From Caulobacter sp. 17J80-11 (lineage in GTDB: Bacteria; Pseudomonadota; Alphaproteobacteria; Caulobacterales; Caulobacteraceae), in NCBI RefSeq assembly GCF_014349105.1, contig NZ_JACSJI010000004.1:62001-126000 (forward strand): a DNA stretch of 64,000 bases, in the 5' to 3' direction. The notes under the pieces are model-generated. The model made no database searches, was not told the DNA's origin, and saw only the letters and a program-made list of their open reading frames with translations. Positions within the stretch are counted from its first letter, which is position 1. Each line of letters starts with the position of its first letter. The position numbers were made by a program, and so were the translations under genes. This document shows, piece by piece, positions 49,500 to 58,350 of this stretch.

Positions 49500-52400
49500 A
49501 TGAAACGCGTGTCTCTCGCCGTGCTGGCCGCGGCGGCGTTCGGTGCGGCGGCTTCGCTGGCGCACGCCCAGGCGGCGGCTCCGGCCCCGGCCGTCGAGGC
49601 CAAGGCTGACGCCAAGAAGTCGGACGAAAAGCCCAAGTGGGACGTCAACAACCCGCCCGGGCCGCACCACGACGTGACCATCGACACCACCACCGGCACC
49701 TGGCTGTCGCTGGACGTCAGCCCGGACGGCAAGGAGGTCGCCTTCGACCTGCTGGGCGACCTCTACGTCATGCCGATCGGGGGCGGGGAGGCGAAGGCGC
49801 TGACCTCGGGCGTCGCCTGGGACATGCAGCCGCGCTATTCGCCGAACGGCAAGTGGATCGCCTTCACCTCCGACCGCGGCGGCGGCGACAACATCTGGAT
49901 CATGGACCGCGACGGCTCGAACGTGCGGCAGGTCACCAAGGAGACCTTCCGCCTGCTGAACCAGGCCGACTGGTCGCCGGACAGCGAATACATCGTCGCG
50001 CGCAAGCACTTCACCTCGGCCCGTTCGCTGGGCGCCGGCGAGATGTGGCTGTACCACCGCTCCGGCGGCGACGGCCTGCAGCTGACCAAGAAGCGCACCG
50101 AGCAGAAGGACACCAACGAGCCGGCCTTCTCGCCGGACGGCCGCTACGTCTACTTCTCCGACGACGCCACGCCGGGCGGGCAGTTCGAGTACTCCAAGGA
50201 CCCGAACAGCCAGATCTACGTGATCCGCCGCCTGGACCGCGAGACCGGCGACGTCGAGCCGTTCGTCACCGGCCCGGGCGGCTCGATCCGCCCGACCCCG
50301 TCGCCGGACGGCAAGTCCTTGGCCTTCATCCGCCGCGTTCGCTACAAGTCCGTGCTGTACGTCATGGACCTGGAGAGCGGGCGCGAGACGCCGGTCTATG
50401 ACGGCCTGGACCGCGACATGCAGGAGACCTGGGCGGTCCACGGCGTGTACCCGGGCATGTCCTGGACCCCGGACAACAAGTCGATCGTGTTCTGGGCCGG
50501 CGGCAAGATCAAACGCATCGACGTCGGCTCCAAGAAGGTCGCCGACATTCCCTTCCACGTGAAGTCGACCCGCCAGGTCGAGGAGGCCGTGCGCGCCAAG
50601 GTCGAGGTCGCGCCGGACACCTTCGACGTGAAGATGCTGCGCTGGACCGCCCCGTCGCCGGACGGCTCCAAGGTGGTCTACGAGGCGCTGGGCAAGCTGT
50701 GGATCAAGGACCTGAAGGGCGGCGGCGAACCGAAGCGCCTGACCAGCCAGAAGGACCACTTCGAGCTGTATCCGTCCTGGTCGCGCGACGGGAAGTCGAT
50801 CGTCTACACCACCTGGTCGGACACCGATTACGGCACGGTGCGCGTGGTTTCGGCCGCGGGCGGCGCGGGCCGCGTGGTCACCGAGAAGCCCGGCCACTAC
50901 ATCGAGCCCAGCTTCTCGCCGGACGGCAAGACCATCGCCTACCGCACCTCGGCCGACGGCTATCTGCGCCCGGCCGTGTGGGGCCGCCAGGACGGCATCT
51001 GGACGGTGCCGGCCGCGGGCGGCAAGCCGACCCTGGTCACCAAGGACGGCGTGCTGCCCCAGTGGGGCGCGCGCAACGACCGGCTGTTCTTCATGACCTA
51101 CGAGCCGGAGCAGAAGCGCGCCCTGCGTTCGATCGAGGTCGACGGCTCGGACGCCCACACCTGGCTGATGACCACCGCCGCCACCGAGTTCGCCGTGGCC
51201 CCGGACGAGAAGTACGTGGCCTGGACCGAGCGCTACAACGCGTTCGTGGCTCCGTTCCCGGCCACCGGCAAGACGGTCGACATCGGCCCGGACAACAAGT
51301 CCATGCCCGTCACCCGCGTGTCGAAGGACGCCGGCGACTGGCTGCACTGGTCGGGCGACGGCAAGGCGCTGTCCTGGTCGACGGGGCCTGAGTTCTTCAC
51401 CCGCGAGCTGAAGGACGCCTTCGCCTTCGTCGACGGCGCGCCCAAGGACCTGCCGGGCGTCCAGGACAAGGGCGTCAACATCGGCTTCAAGGCGACCTAT
51501 GCGAAGCCGCAGGGCAAGTACGCCCTGGTCGGCGCCCGCATCATCACCATGAAGGGCGACGAGGTCATCGAGAACGGCGTCATCGTCGTCGACGGCAACC
51601 GCATCGAGAGCATCGGTTCGCTGGCCGCCACGACCCTGCCGGCCGGGATGAAGACCATCGACGTCTCGGGCAAGACCATCATCCCGGGCCTGATCGACGC
51701 CCACTGGCACGGCGCGATGGGCTCGGACGAGATCATCCCGCAGCAGAGCTGGGTGAACTACGCCGCGCTCGCCTTCGGCGTGACCACGCTGCACGACCCG
51801 TCCAACGACACCTCCGAGATCTTCGCGGCCTCGGAACTGTCCAAGGCGGGCGAGATCGTCGCGCCGCGCATCTTCTCGACCGGCACCATCCTGTACGGCG
51901 CGACCGCGGCCTACACGGCCAAGATCGACAGCCTGGACGACGCCCTGTCCAACCTGCGCCGCCTGAAGGCGGTCGGGGCGTTCAGCGTGAAGAGCTACAA
52001 CCAGCCCCGCCGCGAGCAGCGCCAGCAGATCATCGAGGCCGCGCGCGAGCTGGACATGAGCGTGGTGCCGGAAGGCGGCTCGCTGTTCGAGCACAACATG
52101 ACCATGGTCGTGGACGGCCACACCACGCTGGAGCACTCGCTGCCGGTCGCCAAGATCTACGACGACGTGAAGCAGCTGTGGAGCAAGGCCGGCGGCACCG
52201 CCTACACGCCGACCCTGATCGTCGCCTACGGCGGCAACTCCGGCGAGAACTACTGGTACCAGGAGACCGACGTCTGGGCCGACCCGATCCTGTCCAAGTA
52301 CGTGCCCCGGCGCATCCTGGACGACCGTTCGCGCCGGCACGTCGAGGCCCCGCTGGACGAGATGAACCACATCGACATCGCCAAGGCCGCCAAGGAGCTG

Positions 52401-52832
52401 AACGACCTGGGCGTGTCGGTGCAGATGGGCGCCCACGGCCAGCGTGAGGGCCTGGGCGCGCACTGGGAGCTGTGGATGATGGCCCAGGGCGGCATGAGCC
52501 CCATGCAGGTCCTGCGCGTCGGCACCATCAACGGCGCCCGGGCGCTGGGCATGGACAAGGACATCGGCTCGCTGGAGCCGGGCAAGCTGGCCGACCTGGT
52601 GGTGCTGGACGCCAACCCGCTGGACGACATCCGGAACACCCACACGATCCGCTACACGATCGCCAACGGCCGGGTGTTCGACACCGAGATGAACGAGATG
52701 GGCAAGCCGGCGCACAAGCCCTTCTGGTTCACCCAGGACGGCGGCGAGGCGTGGAACCGCTCCAACGCCAACACCGAGGCCTCCACCGGGGCCCACGGCG
52801 AGGCCCACGGCCACGACGGTCACGTGGACTGA
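49500..52832 (+). CDS. Exported beta-propeller/amidohydrolase fusion (TolB-like N-terminus, imidazolonepropionase-like C-terminus)
   Basis: 1110 residues. Signal peptide (to about 24, AHAQAA). Residues about 50-680 hold repeated SP(D/N)GK-type blades of a WD40/PD40 beta propeller (SPDGKEVAF, SPNGKWIAF, SPDGRYVYF, SPDGSKVVY, SPDGKTIAY). Residues about 680-1070 are an amidohydrolase: IPGLIDAHWHG (HxH metal site), FSVKSYNQP (possible carboxylated lysine), TTLEHS, MGAHGQ and LEPGKLADLVVLD. The propeller probably restricts access of peptide or cyclic amide substrates, as in tricorn-type enzymes; the substrate is unknown. The C-terminus is histidine-rich (GAHGEAHGHDGHVD). A strong terminator follows. 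Confidence 0.92.
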   Translation: MKRVSLAVLAAAAFGAAASLAHAQAAAPAPAVEAKADAKKSDEKPKWDVNNPPGPHHDVTIDTTTGTWLSLDVSPDGKEVAFDLLGDLYVMPIGGGEAKALTSGVAWDMQPRYSPNGKWIAFTSDRGGGDNIWIMDRDGSNVRQVTKETFRLLNQADWSPDSEYIVARKHFTSARSLGAGEMWLYHRSGGDGLQLTKKRTEQKDTNEPAFSPDGRYVYFSDDATPGGQFEYSKDPNSQIYVIRRLDRETGDVEPFVTGPGGSIRPTPSPDGKSLAFIRRVRYKSVLYVMDLESGRETPVYDGLDRDMQETWAVHGVYPGMSWTPDNKSIVFWAGGKIKRIDVGSKKVADIPFHVKSTRQVEEAVRAKVEVAPDTFDVKMLRWTAPSPDGSKVVYEALGKLWIKDLKGGGEPKRLTSQKDHFELYPSWSRDGKSIVYTTWSDTDYGTVRVVSAAGGAGRVVTEKPGHYIEPSFSPDGKTIAYRTSADGYLRPAVWGRQDGIWTVPAAGGKPTLVTKDGVLPQWGARNDRLFFMTYEPEQKRALRSIEVDGSDAHTWLMTTAATEFAVAPDEKYVAWTERYNAFVAPFPATGKTVDIGPDNKSMPVTRVSKDAGDWLHWSGDGKALSWSTGPEFFTRELKDAFAFVDGAPKDLPGVQDKGVNIGFKATYAKPQGKYALVGARIITMKGDEVIENGVIVVDGNRIESIGSLAATTLPAGMKTIDVSGKTIIPGLIDAHWHGAMGSDEIIPQQSWVNYAALAFGVTTLHDPSNDTSEIFAASELSKAGEIVAPRIFSTGTILYGATAAYTAKIDSLDDALSNLRRLKAVGAFSVKSYNQPRREQRQQIIEAARELDMSVVPEGGSLFEHNMTMVVDGHTTLEHSLPVAKIYDDVKQLWSKAGGTAYTPTLIVAYGGNSGENYWYQETDVWADPILSKYVPRRILDDRSRRHVEAPLDEMNHIDIAKAAKELNDLGVSVQMGAHGQREGLGAHWELWMMAQGGMSPMQVLRVGTINGARALGMDKDIGSLEPGKLADLVVLDANPLDDIRNTHTIRYTIANGRVFDTEMNEMGKPAHKPFWFTQDGGEAWNRSNANTEASTGAHGEAHGHDGHVD

Positions 52833-52864
52833 CGACGGACGGCTCAGCCGGACGCGACGGGGAA

Positions 52865-52890
52865 GGGGGCCTGCGGGCCCCCTTTTTCTT
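52865..52890 (+). terminator. Rho-independent terminator of the amidohydrolase gene
   Basis: GGGGGCC (52865-52871), loop TGCG, GGCCCCC (52876-52882), then TTTTTCTT. Good stem with T-run, 33 bp after the stop codon. Confidence 0.9.
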
Positions 52891-53072
52891 TTGCTCCGTC
52901 GTCCCGGCCGGAGCGCGAAGCGCTTGCTGGGGCCGGCTCTCCGCTACGCTTCGCTGCGCTGACGCCGGGTTAGAAAATAACGTGAAAACCGCAGCTTAGG
53001 CGTCCCTCCCGCCACGCCGCGGGAACCTAATCAGCAGCCGGCGATTTCGAATTCGAGCCCAGCGGCGCAAGC

Positions 53073-54707
53073 ATGAGCCGGCCCACCGAACCCGCCCCGT
53101 TCGAACCTTCGCCCCGCCCCGCCACGCGCGAGGCGGAACGGCGGATCGACGAGGGCGCCGGGCGCGAGGAGCTGGCCCGGCGGCTGCGCCAGCAGGCGGT
53201 GGTGTCCGACTTCGGCGGGCTGGCGCTGGAAGCGCGCGACCTGGACGCCTTGCTGCAGCAGGCCTGCGCCCTGTGCGCCGAGGGCCTGGGCGCGCGGTTC
53301 GCCAAGGTGCTGGAATGGCGACCGGCCGAGAAGCGCTTCCTGGTCCGCGCCGGGGTGGGCTGGAGACCCGGGGTGGTCGGCTCCGCCACGCTGGGGGCGG
53401 ACCTCGAGAGCCCGGCCGGCTTCGCCTTCCATACCGGCAAGCCGGTGATCTCCAACCACCTGAGCGAGGAGACCCGGTTCCGCACCCCCGAACTGCTGCG
53501 CGAGCACGGGGTGAAGCGGGCGATCAACGTGCTGATCCGGGTCGGCGAGACTTCGCCCTACGGCGTGCTGGAGGCCGACAGCCCCGACCCGGGCGCGTTC
53601 GAGGAGGCCGACGTCGCCTTCCTGCAGGGACTCGCCAACCTGCTGGGCGGCGCGCTCGAGCGGGCGCGGGTGGAGGCGGAGCTTGCCGAGACCCAGGAGC
53701 GCCTGCACGCGGCGCTGGACGCCGCCGAGATGGGGGCGCTGGACTTCGACCCGCGCAGCGGCGAGCTGCACCTGGACGAGCGCTGCATGCGCCTGCTGGG
53801 CCTGCCGCCCGACGCCGAGATGAGCTTCGAGCGCCTGCTTCAGCGCGTCGGCCCCGACGACCAGGCGGCGATCCGGAAGGCGGTGGCCCAGTGCCTGGAC
53901 CCGAACGGGACCGGCGAGTTCTACGTCGAGATCCAGGTGCCTTCGCCGCAGGACCGGGACGTTCACTACATCGCCGCGCGCGGACGCGTGCTGATCCGGC
54001 CACGAAGGGCCGCGCGGGTGGTCGGCATCGCCTTCGACGTCACCTACCGCCGGCGGGCCGAGGACCTGATGCGCGAGGCGCTCGAGCACAAGGACATGCT
54101 GGTGCGCGAGGTCAGCCACCGGGTGAAGAACAGCCTGCAGCTGGTGGCCGGCGTGCTGGCCCTGCAGGCGCGCGGGGCCCAGCACGAGGAGGTGCGCCAG
54201 GCCCTGACCGTGGCCCAGACCCGGTTGCAGACCATCGGCCAGATCCACGACCAGCTGTGGCGCCAGCCCGACGTGCAGGAGGTGGAGCTGGCGGCCTTCC
54301 TGCGCTCGCTGTGCGAGAAGCTGCAGGAGAGCGCGCCCGGCCACGTCCTGTCCTTCTCGGGGCCGCCGATCAGCATGACCACCGACCGCGCCGTGCCGGT
54401 CGCCCTGCTGGTCAACGAGCTGGTCACCAACGCCGTCAAGTACGCCTATCCGAACGGCGGCCCGGTGGAGGTGCTGCTGTCGGCCGACGGCGAGCGGCTG
54501 ACCCTGGAGGTCGCCGACCGGGGCGTGGGGCTGCCGCCGGACCTGGACCTCAGCGAGCCGCGCGAGAGCCTGGGCATGCGGGTGGTCTCCGGCCTGGTCC
54601 GCCAGCTGGGGGCCGAGTTCGAGGCGCGCGACAATGCGCCCGGCGCGAGGTTCGTGCTGAAGTTCGATCGCGTCGAGCCTGCAGGCGAAGCAATCGCGGG
54701 CGTCTAG
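53073..54707 (+). CDS. GAF/PAS sensor histidine kinase of the HWE/HisKA_2 type
   Basis: 544 residues, cytoplasmic. A GAF domain (about 50-205), a PAS-like domain (about 210-330), HisKA_2/HWE (about 335-420; the phosphorylated histidine is in REVSHRVKNSLQLVAG) and a HATPase_c domain (about 430-540; NELVTNAVKYAYP). HWE/HisKA_2 kinases are abundant in alphaproteobacteria and several control the EcfG stress response through PhyR. No response regulator or phyR/nepR/ecfG is adjacent. The stop codon CTAG is shared with the convergent glycosyltransferase. Confidence 0.9.
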   Translation: MSRPTEPAPFEPSPRPATREAERRIDEGAGREELARRLRQQAVVSDFGGLALEARDLDALLQQACALCAEGLGARFAKVLEWRPAEKRFLVRAGVGWRPGVVGSATLGADLESPAGFAFHTGKPVISNHLSEETRFRTPELLREHGVKRAINVLIRVGETSPYGVLEADSPDPGAFEEADVAFLQGLANLLGGALERARVEAELAETQERLHAALDAAEMGALDFDPRSGELHLDERCMRLLGLPPDAEMSFERLLQRVGPDDQAAIRKAVAQCLDPNGTGEFYVEIQVPSPQDRDVHYIAARGRVLIRPRRAARVVGIAFDVTYRRRAEDLMREALEHKDMLVREVSHRVKNSLQLVAGVLALQARGAQHEEVRQALTVAQTRLQTIGQIHDQLWRQPDVQEVELAAFLRSLCEKLQESAPGHVLSFSGPPISMTTDRAVPVALLVNELVTNAVKYAYPNGGPVEVLLSADGERLTLEVADRGVGLPPDLDLSEPRESLGMRVVSGLVRQLGAEFEARDNAPGARFVLKFDRVEPAGEAIAGV

Positions 54708-56263
54708 GCGAGCGGCCGCACCGCCGCGCCCGAGAAGCGCAGCCGGCCGCGGCGGTAGCCGCTGGCGGCGATGCGGAACTCCAGCGGCTCGTCGCCGTGG
54801 TCGTGGCGGAAGCGCAGGCTGCGTTCGGCCGCCCCCACCGGCGGGCGGCCGGCGAAGCGCCGCTCGGCCAGCAGGCGGGGGCCGGCCAGCACGTCGAAGG
54901 TGAGCTCGCCGCAGCCGTCCTCGACGTCCTCCCAGGCCAGGTCGAACAGCACCTCCCACGCGCCCGAGGGCAGGCGCTGGTAGGGGCCGTACACCAGAAA
55001 GCCGGCCGCCTCGGCCAGGTCGCGCCGGGCCGGCCCCGGCGCGGCGTGCGCGCCGCCGCGGGCGAACTGGAAGCGTTCGGCCGGAAACCAGCGCGCCTTC
55101 AGGCCGGTCGCCAGCGTCGCCGCCGGGCCGTCGGCGGCCAGCGTCCCCGCCGCCTTCAGCGCGCCGTCCAGCCGCTCGATCACCGCGTCGCGCGTGCGGG
55201 CGACCAGCGGCGCCAGCGGTTCGATGCGCCCGGCCGAGACCGCCTCCACCAGCGGCCGCCAGGGCCGCTCGATCGCACAGGTCGGCAGGTGGTCTTCCAG
55301 GAACCGGCCCAGCGCCCGGGCCTCTTCGGCCGGGTCGGCCGGCGGCGCGGCCAGGGCCAGGCGGTAGACCGTCTCCAGCGCACGGATCTGTCCGGCAAGG
55401 CCGGCCTCGGCCCGCAGGCGCGCGCTCACCTGGGCGGCGTCGGCGGGGTCGTAGGCGGCGATCGCCCGGGCGAAGCCGTCGGCGTCGGGCGGCCAGGCCA
55501 GGGCGGCGCGGCCGAAGTTCTGCGCCCGCCATCGCGGCAGGACGCGGGTGGTCAGCAGGCCCGCCAGGCCGCGCTGGTCGCCCACCACCACGGCGCAGCC
55601 GACGAAGGCGGCCTCCAGCGCGCTGCGGGCGGCGGCGAACACCAGGTCGTAGCCGGCCAGCCGCTCGCCCAGCTTTTCTGAGATGTCGCCGACCCCGGGG
55701 CCCAGCTCGTCCAGCGGCACCCCGGTGCGCCGGCAGGCGGCGCGCACGGCGCCCAGGTGTGCGGCGTTCTTGGCCACGGCCAGGGCGCGGGTGGGGCGTG
55801 CGGCCAGGCGCGCGCGGGCCGGATGGAGCGCCTCGTCCACCGCGTTGGGCATGAGCTGGACCGTCCCGGCCGGCACGCCGTCGGCGACCAGCCGGTCGCG
55901 GCACAGCTCGTCCACCGCCAGCCAGGCGCGCACCCGCGGATGGCGCGGGGCGGCGTCGAACGGGGCGGTCGCGTCGTGGCAGGTGTAGACCGCCGGCACG
56001 CCGGGCAGGGCGGCCAGGGCGGTCAGGGTCATGACGTTGTGGTGGCCGTGGATGACGTCGGGCCGCCAGGGCAGGTGCTCCAGCCGCTCGACCACCACGT
56101 GGCCGCGGTCGCGCATGGCCTCGGCCTGCGTCCCGGCCTTCGACACCCAGACCGCGGCTCGGTGACCGGCCCGGCGCAGGCCGTCGGCCAGCTGCTCGGT
56201 CACCACCTCGGTGCCGGAACGCTCGGCGAGCAGCAGGTTGGTGACCAGGACGTCCAGCGGCAC
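54704..56263 (-). CDS. Group 4-type glycosyltransferase with a C-terminal beta domain
   Basis: 519 residues from the GTG at 56263, which has GAGGGAG 6 nt upstream; no better start exists. VTNLLLAERSGTEVVTEQLADGLRRAGH is the N-terminal domain of GT-B enzymes, with HGHHNVMTLTAL and PNAVD further on. The usual E-x7-E motif is not clear. The last 110 residues (LPSGAWEVLFDLAWEDVEDGCGELTFDVLAG...) form a beta-sandwich-like extension. The enzyme probably adds a sugar to a surface or small-molecule acceptor. It is divergent from a PIG-L-like gene; a candidate EcfG promoter (N17 spacing) lies at 56283-56308. Confidence 0.82.
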   Translation of the reverse strand: MPLDVLVTNLLLAERSGTEVVTEQLADGLRRAGHRAAVWVSKAGTQAEAMRDRGHVVVERLEHLPWRPDVIHGHHNVMTLTALAALPGVPAVYTCHDATAPFDAAPRHPRVRAWLAVDELCRDRLVADGVPAGTVQLMPNAVDEALHPARARLAARPTRALAVAKNAAHLGAVRAACRRTGVPLDELGPGVGDISEKLGERLAGYDLVFAAARSALEAAFVGCAVVVGDQRGLAGLLTTRVLPRWRAQNFGRAALAWPPDADGFARAIAAYDPADAAQVSARLRAEAGLAGQIRALETVYRLALAAPPADPAEEARALGRFLEDHLPTCAIERPWRPLVEAVSAGRIEPLAPLVARTRDAVIERLDGALKAAGTLAADGPAATLATGLKARWFPAERFQFARGGAHAAPGPARRDLAEAAGFLVYGPYQRLPSGAWEVLFDLAWEDVEDGCGELTFDVLAGPRLLAERRFAGRPPVGAAERSLRFRHDHGDEPLEFRIAASGYRRGRLRFSGAAVRPLA

Positions 56264-56282
56264 GCTCCCTCGACCTTCAGGG

Positions 56283-56308
56283 AACGTACGGTGCAGCTTC
56301 GAAGTTCC
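56283..56308 (-). promoter_or_regulatory. Candidate EcfG promoter (17-bp spacing) for the glycosyltransferase
   Basis: On the minus strand GGAAC (56308-56304), 17 bp, CGTT (56286-56283). The -10 element ends 19 bp before the GTG. The sequence is also bounded by GGAAC/GTTCC, so it is symmetrical. Good match with the longer allowed spacing. Confidence 0.5.
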
Positions 56309-56315
56309 TGGCCCC

Positions 56316-57068
56316 ATGACAGCGTCGCCGATCCTGATCGCCGCCCATCCCGGCCACGAACTGGTGTTGTTCCACTGGCTGGAGCGGGTCCGGCCCACCG
56401 TCTTCGTGCTGACCGACGGGTCGGGCGGCGGCGGGGCTTCGCGGCTGACGCACTCGCGCGCCTGCCTGGCGGCGGCCGGGGCGCGGGCCGGGGCGGTGTT
56501 CGGCCCCATGCCCGACCACGCCTGGTACGCCGCGCTGGCGGTGGGCGACGCGGGGCCGTTCGAGGCGGCGGTCGAGGGCGTACTGGGGGCGCTGTCCGCG
56601 CCGCCGCCGCTGATCGTCGCCGACCCGGTGGAGGGCTACAATCCCATGCACGACCTGGCCGCCGCGGTGGCCGGGGCGGTGCGCCGCCGCCTGGCCGGGC
56701 GAGGGCCGGCGCCGGTGCTGGCGACCTATTCGCTGACCCGCCCGGCGGCGGGGCGGCTGATCGAGGCGGCGCCGCTGTCGCCGTCGGCGCGGGCCCGCAA
56801 GCGCGCGGCGATCGCCGCCTACGGGCCGTTGCGGGGCGAGGCGGCCGCCCTGCTCGCCGAACGGCCGGACAGCCTGAGCGTGGAGATGCTGGTCGAGGCG
56901 CCCGACCTGACCGCCTGGCCGGGGCCGATGGCGCTGCCGCCGGAGTACGAGCGGCTGGGCCGGCTGCGGGTGGCCGAGGGCCGCTATCCCGCGCCCCTGA
57001 CCTACGCCGACCACATAGCCCCGGTCGCGCGCCGGCTGGAGCGGGTCAGCGCGGCGGAGATGGCCTGA
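56316..57068 (+). CDS. PIG-L-like protein with altered metal-site motif
   Basis: 250 residues from the ATG at 56316. The start of the Rossmann-like domain, ILIAAHPGHELVLFHW, sits where PIG-L/LmbE deacetylases have AHPDDE. Here H11 is kept but the two Asp residues are Gly and His. The later HPDH-type motif is replaced by NPMHD. PIG-L enzymes remove N-acetyl groups from GlcNAc-type substrates (MshB, BshB) using zinc. With these changes the protein is probably either catalytically altered or works on another substrate. It is divergent from the glycosyltransferase, with 52 bp between starts. Confidence 0.72.
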   Translation: MTASPILIAAHPGHELVLFHWLERVRPTVFVLTDGSGGGGASRLTHSRACLAAAGARAGAVFGPMPDHAWYAALAVGDAGPFEAAVEGVLGALSAPPPLIVADPVEGYNPMHDLAAAVAGAVRRRLAGRGPAPVLATYSLTRPAAGRLIEAAPLSPSARARKRAAIAAYGPLRGEAAALLAERPDSLSVEMLVEAPDLTAWPGPMALPPEYERLGRLRVAEGRYPAPLTYADHIAPVARRLERVSAAEMA

Positions 57069-57083
57069 GCCCGTCCGCGGACG

Positions 57084-57464
57084 TCAGCACTCGATGTGCT
57101 GGCTGGTCGGCTGCGCCGCGCCCGGCATCCAGGTGATGTCCGAGTACTCGCCCGCCACGGCGTAGGCGGTGCGGGTGGCCCCGGTCGAGTAGGAGATCGT
57201 GTAGGTCTGCTCGGTCGGCCCGACGTTGTGGAAGCGGATGTAGGTCTGGTTGCTCGCCATGCCGTACTCGACCGTGTACGGGCAATTCTCGTTGCTGTGG
57301 TCGTCGCTGTAGCTCTGGTCGTAGTAGGTCACGCCGTTCATGTCGTCGGCGGCGGCCGCCAGGCCGGTGGCGATGTCGCCCATGGACTCGCAGCCGGCCA
57401 GCGCCGGCGCGGCCAGGGCCAGGACGGCGACGATCGGAGTCAGACGTTGGATGTGCGCGCGCAT
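57084..57464 (-). CDS. Small lipoprotein of unknown function
   Basis: 126 residues. Signal MRAHIQRLTPIVAVLALAAPALAGC with lipobox LAGC. The mature domain is tyrosine- and threonine-rich with beta strands (GVTYYDQSYSDDHSNENCPYTVEYGMASNQTYIRFHNVGPTEQTYTISYST) and two more cysteines. No family recognised. Its Shine-Dalgarno sequence is within a perfect 9-bp hairpin directly before the ATG (57467-57488), and a motif found also at 36881 lies 52 bp upstream. Confidence 0.78.
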   Translation of the reverse strand: MRAHIQRLTPIVAVLALAAPALAGCESMGDIATGLAAAADDMNGVTYYDQSYSDDHSNENCPYTVEYGMASNQTYIRFHNVGPTEQTYTISYSTGATRTAYAVAGEYSDITWMPGAAQPTSQHIEC

Positions 57465-57466
57465 TT

Positions 57467-57488
57467 CGAATCTCCCCCCGGAGATTCG
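57467..57488 (-). promoter_or_regulatory. Hairpin enclosing the ribosome binding site of the 57464 lipoprotein gene
   Basis: CGAATCTCC (57467-57475) and GGAGATTCG (57480-57488) form a perfect 9-bp stem with a 4-nt loop; it ends 2 nt before the ATG. In the mRNA the Shine-Dalgarno stretch GGGGGGAG is in the loop and stem, so it could block translation unless opened. Confidence 0.55.
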
Positions 57489-57515
57489 GAAGGCTAGGCG
57501 CCCGGCCCGCGTCGC

Positions 57516-57540
57516 GCGTCTGCAAAATTGTATAGGCGGA
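57516..57540 (-). promoter_or_regulatory. Shared motif CGTCTGCAA-N2-TTG-N-ATAGGC (site 2)
   Basis: Same order of elements as 36881-36905 with a few base changes (TGCAAAATTGT for TGCAATGTTGC). It lies 52 bp upstream of the minus-strand lipoprotein gene. Confidence 0.4.
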
Positions 57541-57545
57541 CCGTC

Positions 57546-58262
57546 TCAGGCCCGCGCCAGGGCCATCTCGCGCAGGCGGTCCGGGGCCAGGACGCGCACG
57601 CTGTCGCGGCCCCAGTCGACCACGCCGGCGCGGCGCAGGTGGGCGGCCAGACGCACCACGTGCTCGGTCGTCAGGCCCACGGCCGCCGCCGCCAGGCTGC
57701 GGCTGAGCGGCAGCTCCGGGCTGGTCTCGCCGTCGTCGCCGAGCTGGGCGGCGCTGCAGGCGCGTTCGTGCAGGTCCAGCAGGACGCCGCACAGCTTGGC
57801 GGCCGGGGTGCGGGCGTTCAGCGCCAGCAGCCGCCGACGGGCGCGTGAGGCCTGGTCGGTCAGGCTCTGCACGTACACCTGGCGGAACTCGGGGTCGGCG
57901 TTGAACAACTCGCCCCAGCGCGACCGGGGCACGGTCAGCACCCGCACCGTGGTCAGCGCCACGACGGCGTAGTCCGAAACACCCGCCTCGGCGTCCAGCC
58001 CGAACACGTCGCCCGGCATCAGCAGGTCCAGCAGGGTGGCCTCGCCCACGGTCGTGCAGGTCCGCGCCGCCCAGCCGGACAGCAGCACGTGCAGGGGCGT
58101 GGCGCCCGCGCCCTGGCGGACCAGGCGCATGCCCTTGTGGCCGACCGTGTCGGGCTCGGCGAAGTCGCGGATGCGCGTGCGGGTCAGCAATCGCTCGACC
58201 GCCGCCGGCCGTGCACGGAAGGCGAGGGGGGCTGGCGCGTCCGCGCCGGGCTCGAGGTTCAT
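57546..58262 (-). CDS. Crp/Fnr-family transcriptional regulator
   Basis: 238 residues; GGAGAAGGG precedes the ATG. Cyclic-nucleotide-binding-like beta roll at about 25-140 (HKGMRLVRQGAGATPLHVLLSGWAARTCTTVGEATLLDLLMPGDVFGLDA), then a Crp-type helix-turn-helix (about 170-235: LPLSRSLAAAAVGLTTEHVVRLAAHLRRAGVV). It lacks the N-terminal four-cysteine cluster of FNR/FixK and the heme motif of CooA. The residues for cAMP binding are not clearly conserved. The signal is unknown; this is the FixK/Crp-like subclass that recognises TTGA-like sites. Confidence 0.88.
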   Translation of the reverse strand: MNLEPGADAPAPLAFRARPAAVERLLTRTRIRDFAEPDTVGHKGMRLVRQGAGATPLHVLLSGWAARTCTTVGEATLLDLLMPGDVFGLDAEAGVSDYAVVALTTVRVLTVPRSRWGELFNADPEFRQVYVQSLTDQASRARRRLLALNARTPAAKLCGVLLDLHERACSAAQLGDDGETSPELPLSRSLAAAAVGLTTEHVVRLAAHLRRAGVVDWGRDSVRVLAPDRLREMALARA

Positions 58263-58350
58263 GTCCCTTCTCCGTCGTCGAACGGACCGCGCGCGCGTGG
58301 GTGGCGCGGCGGCTCAAGACCTGAGGAAATCGGACGAAACGCGTACTAGG

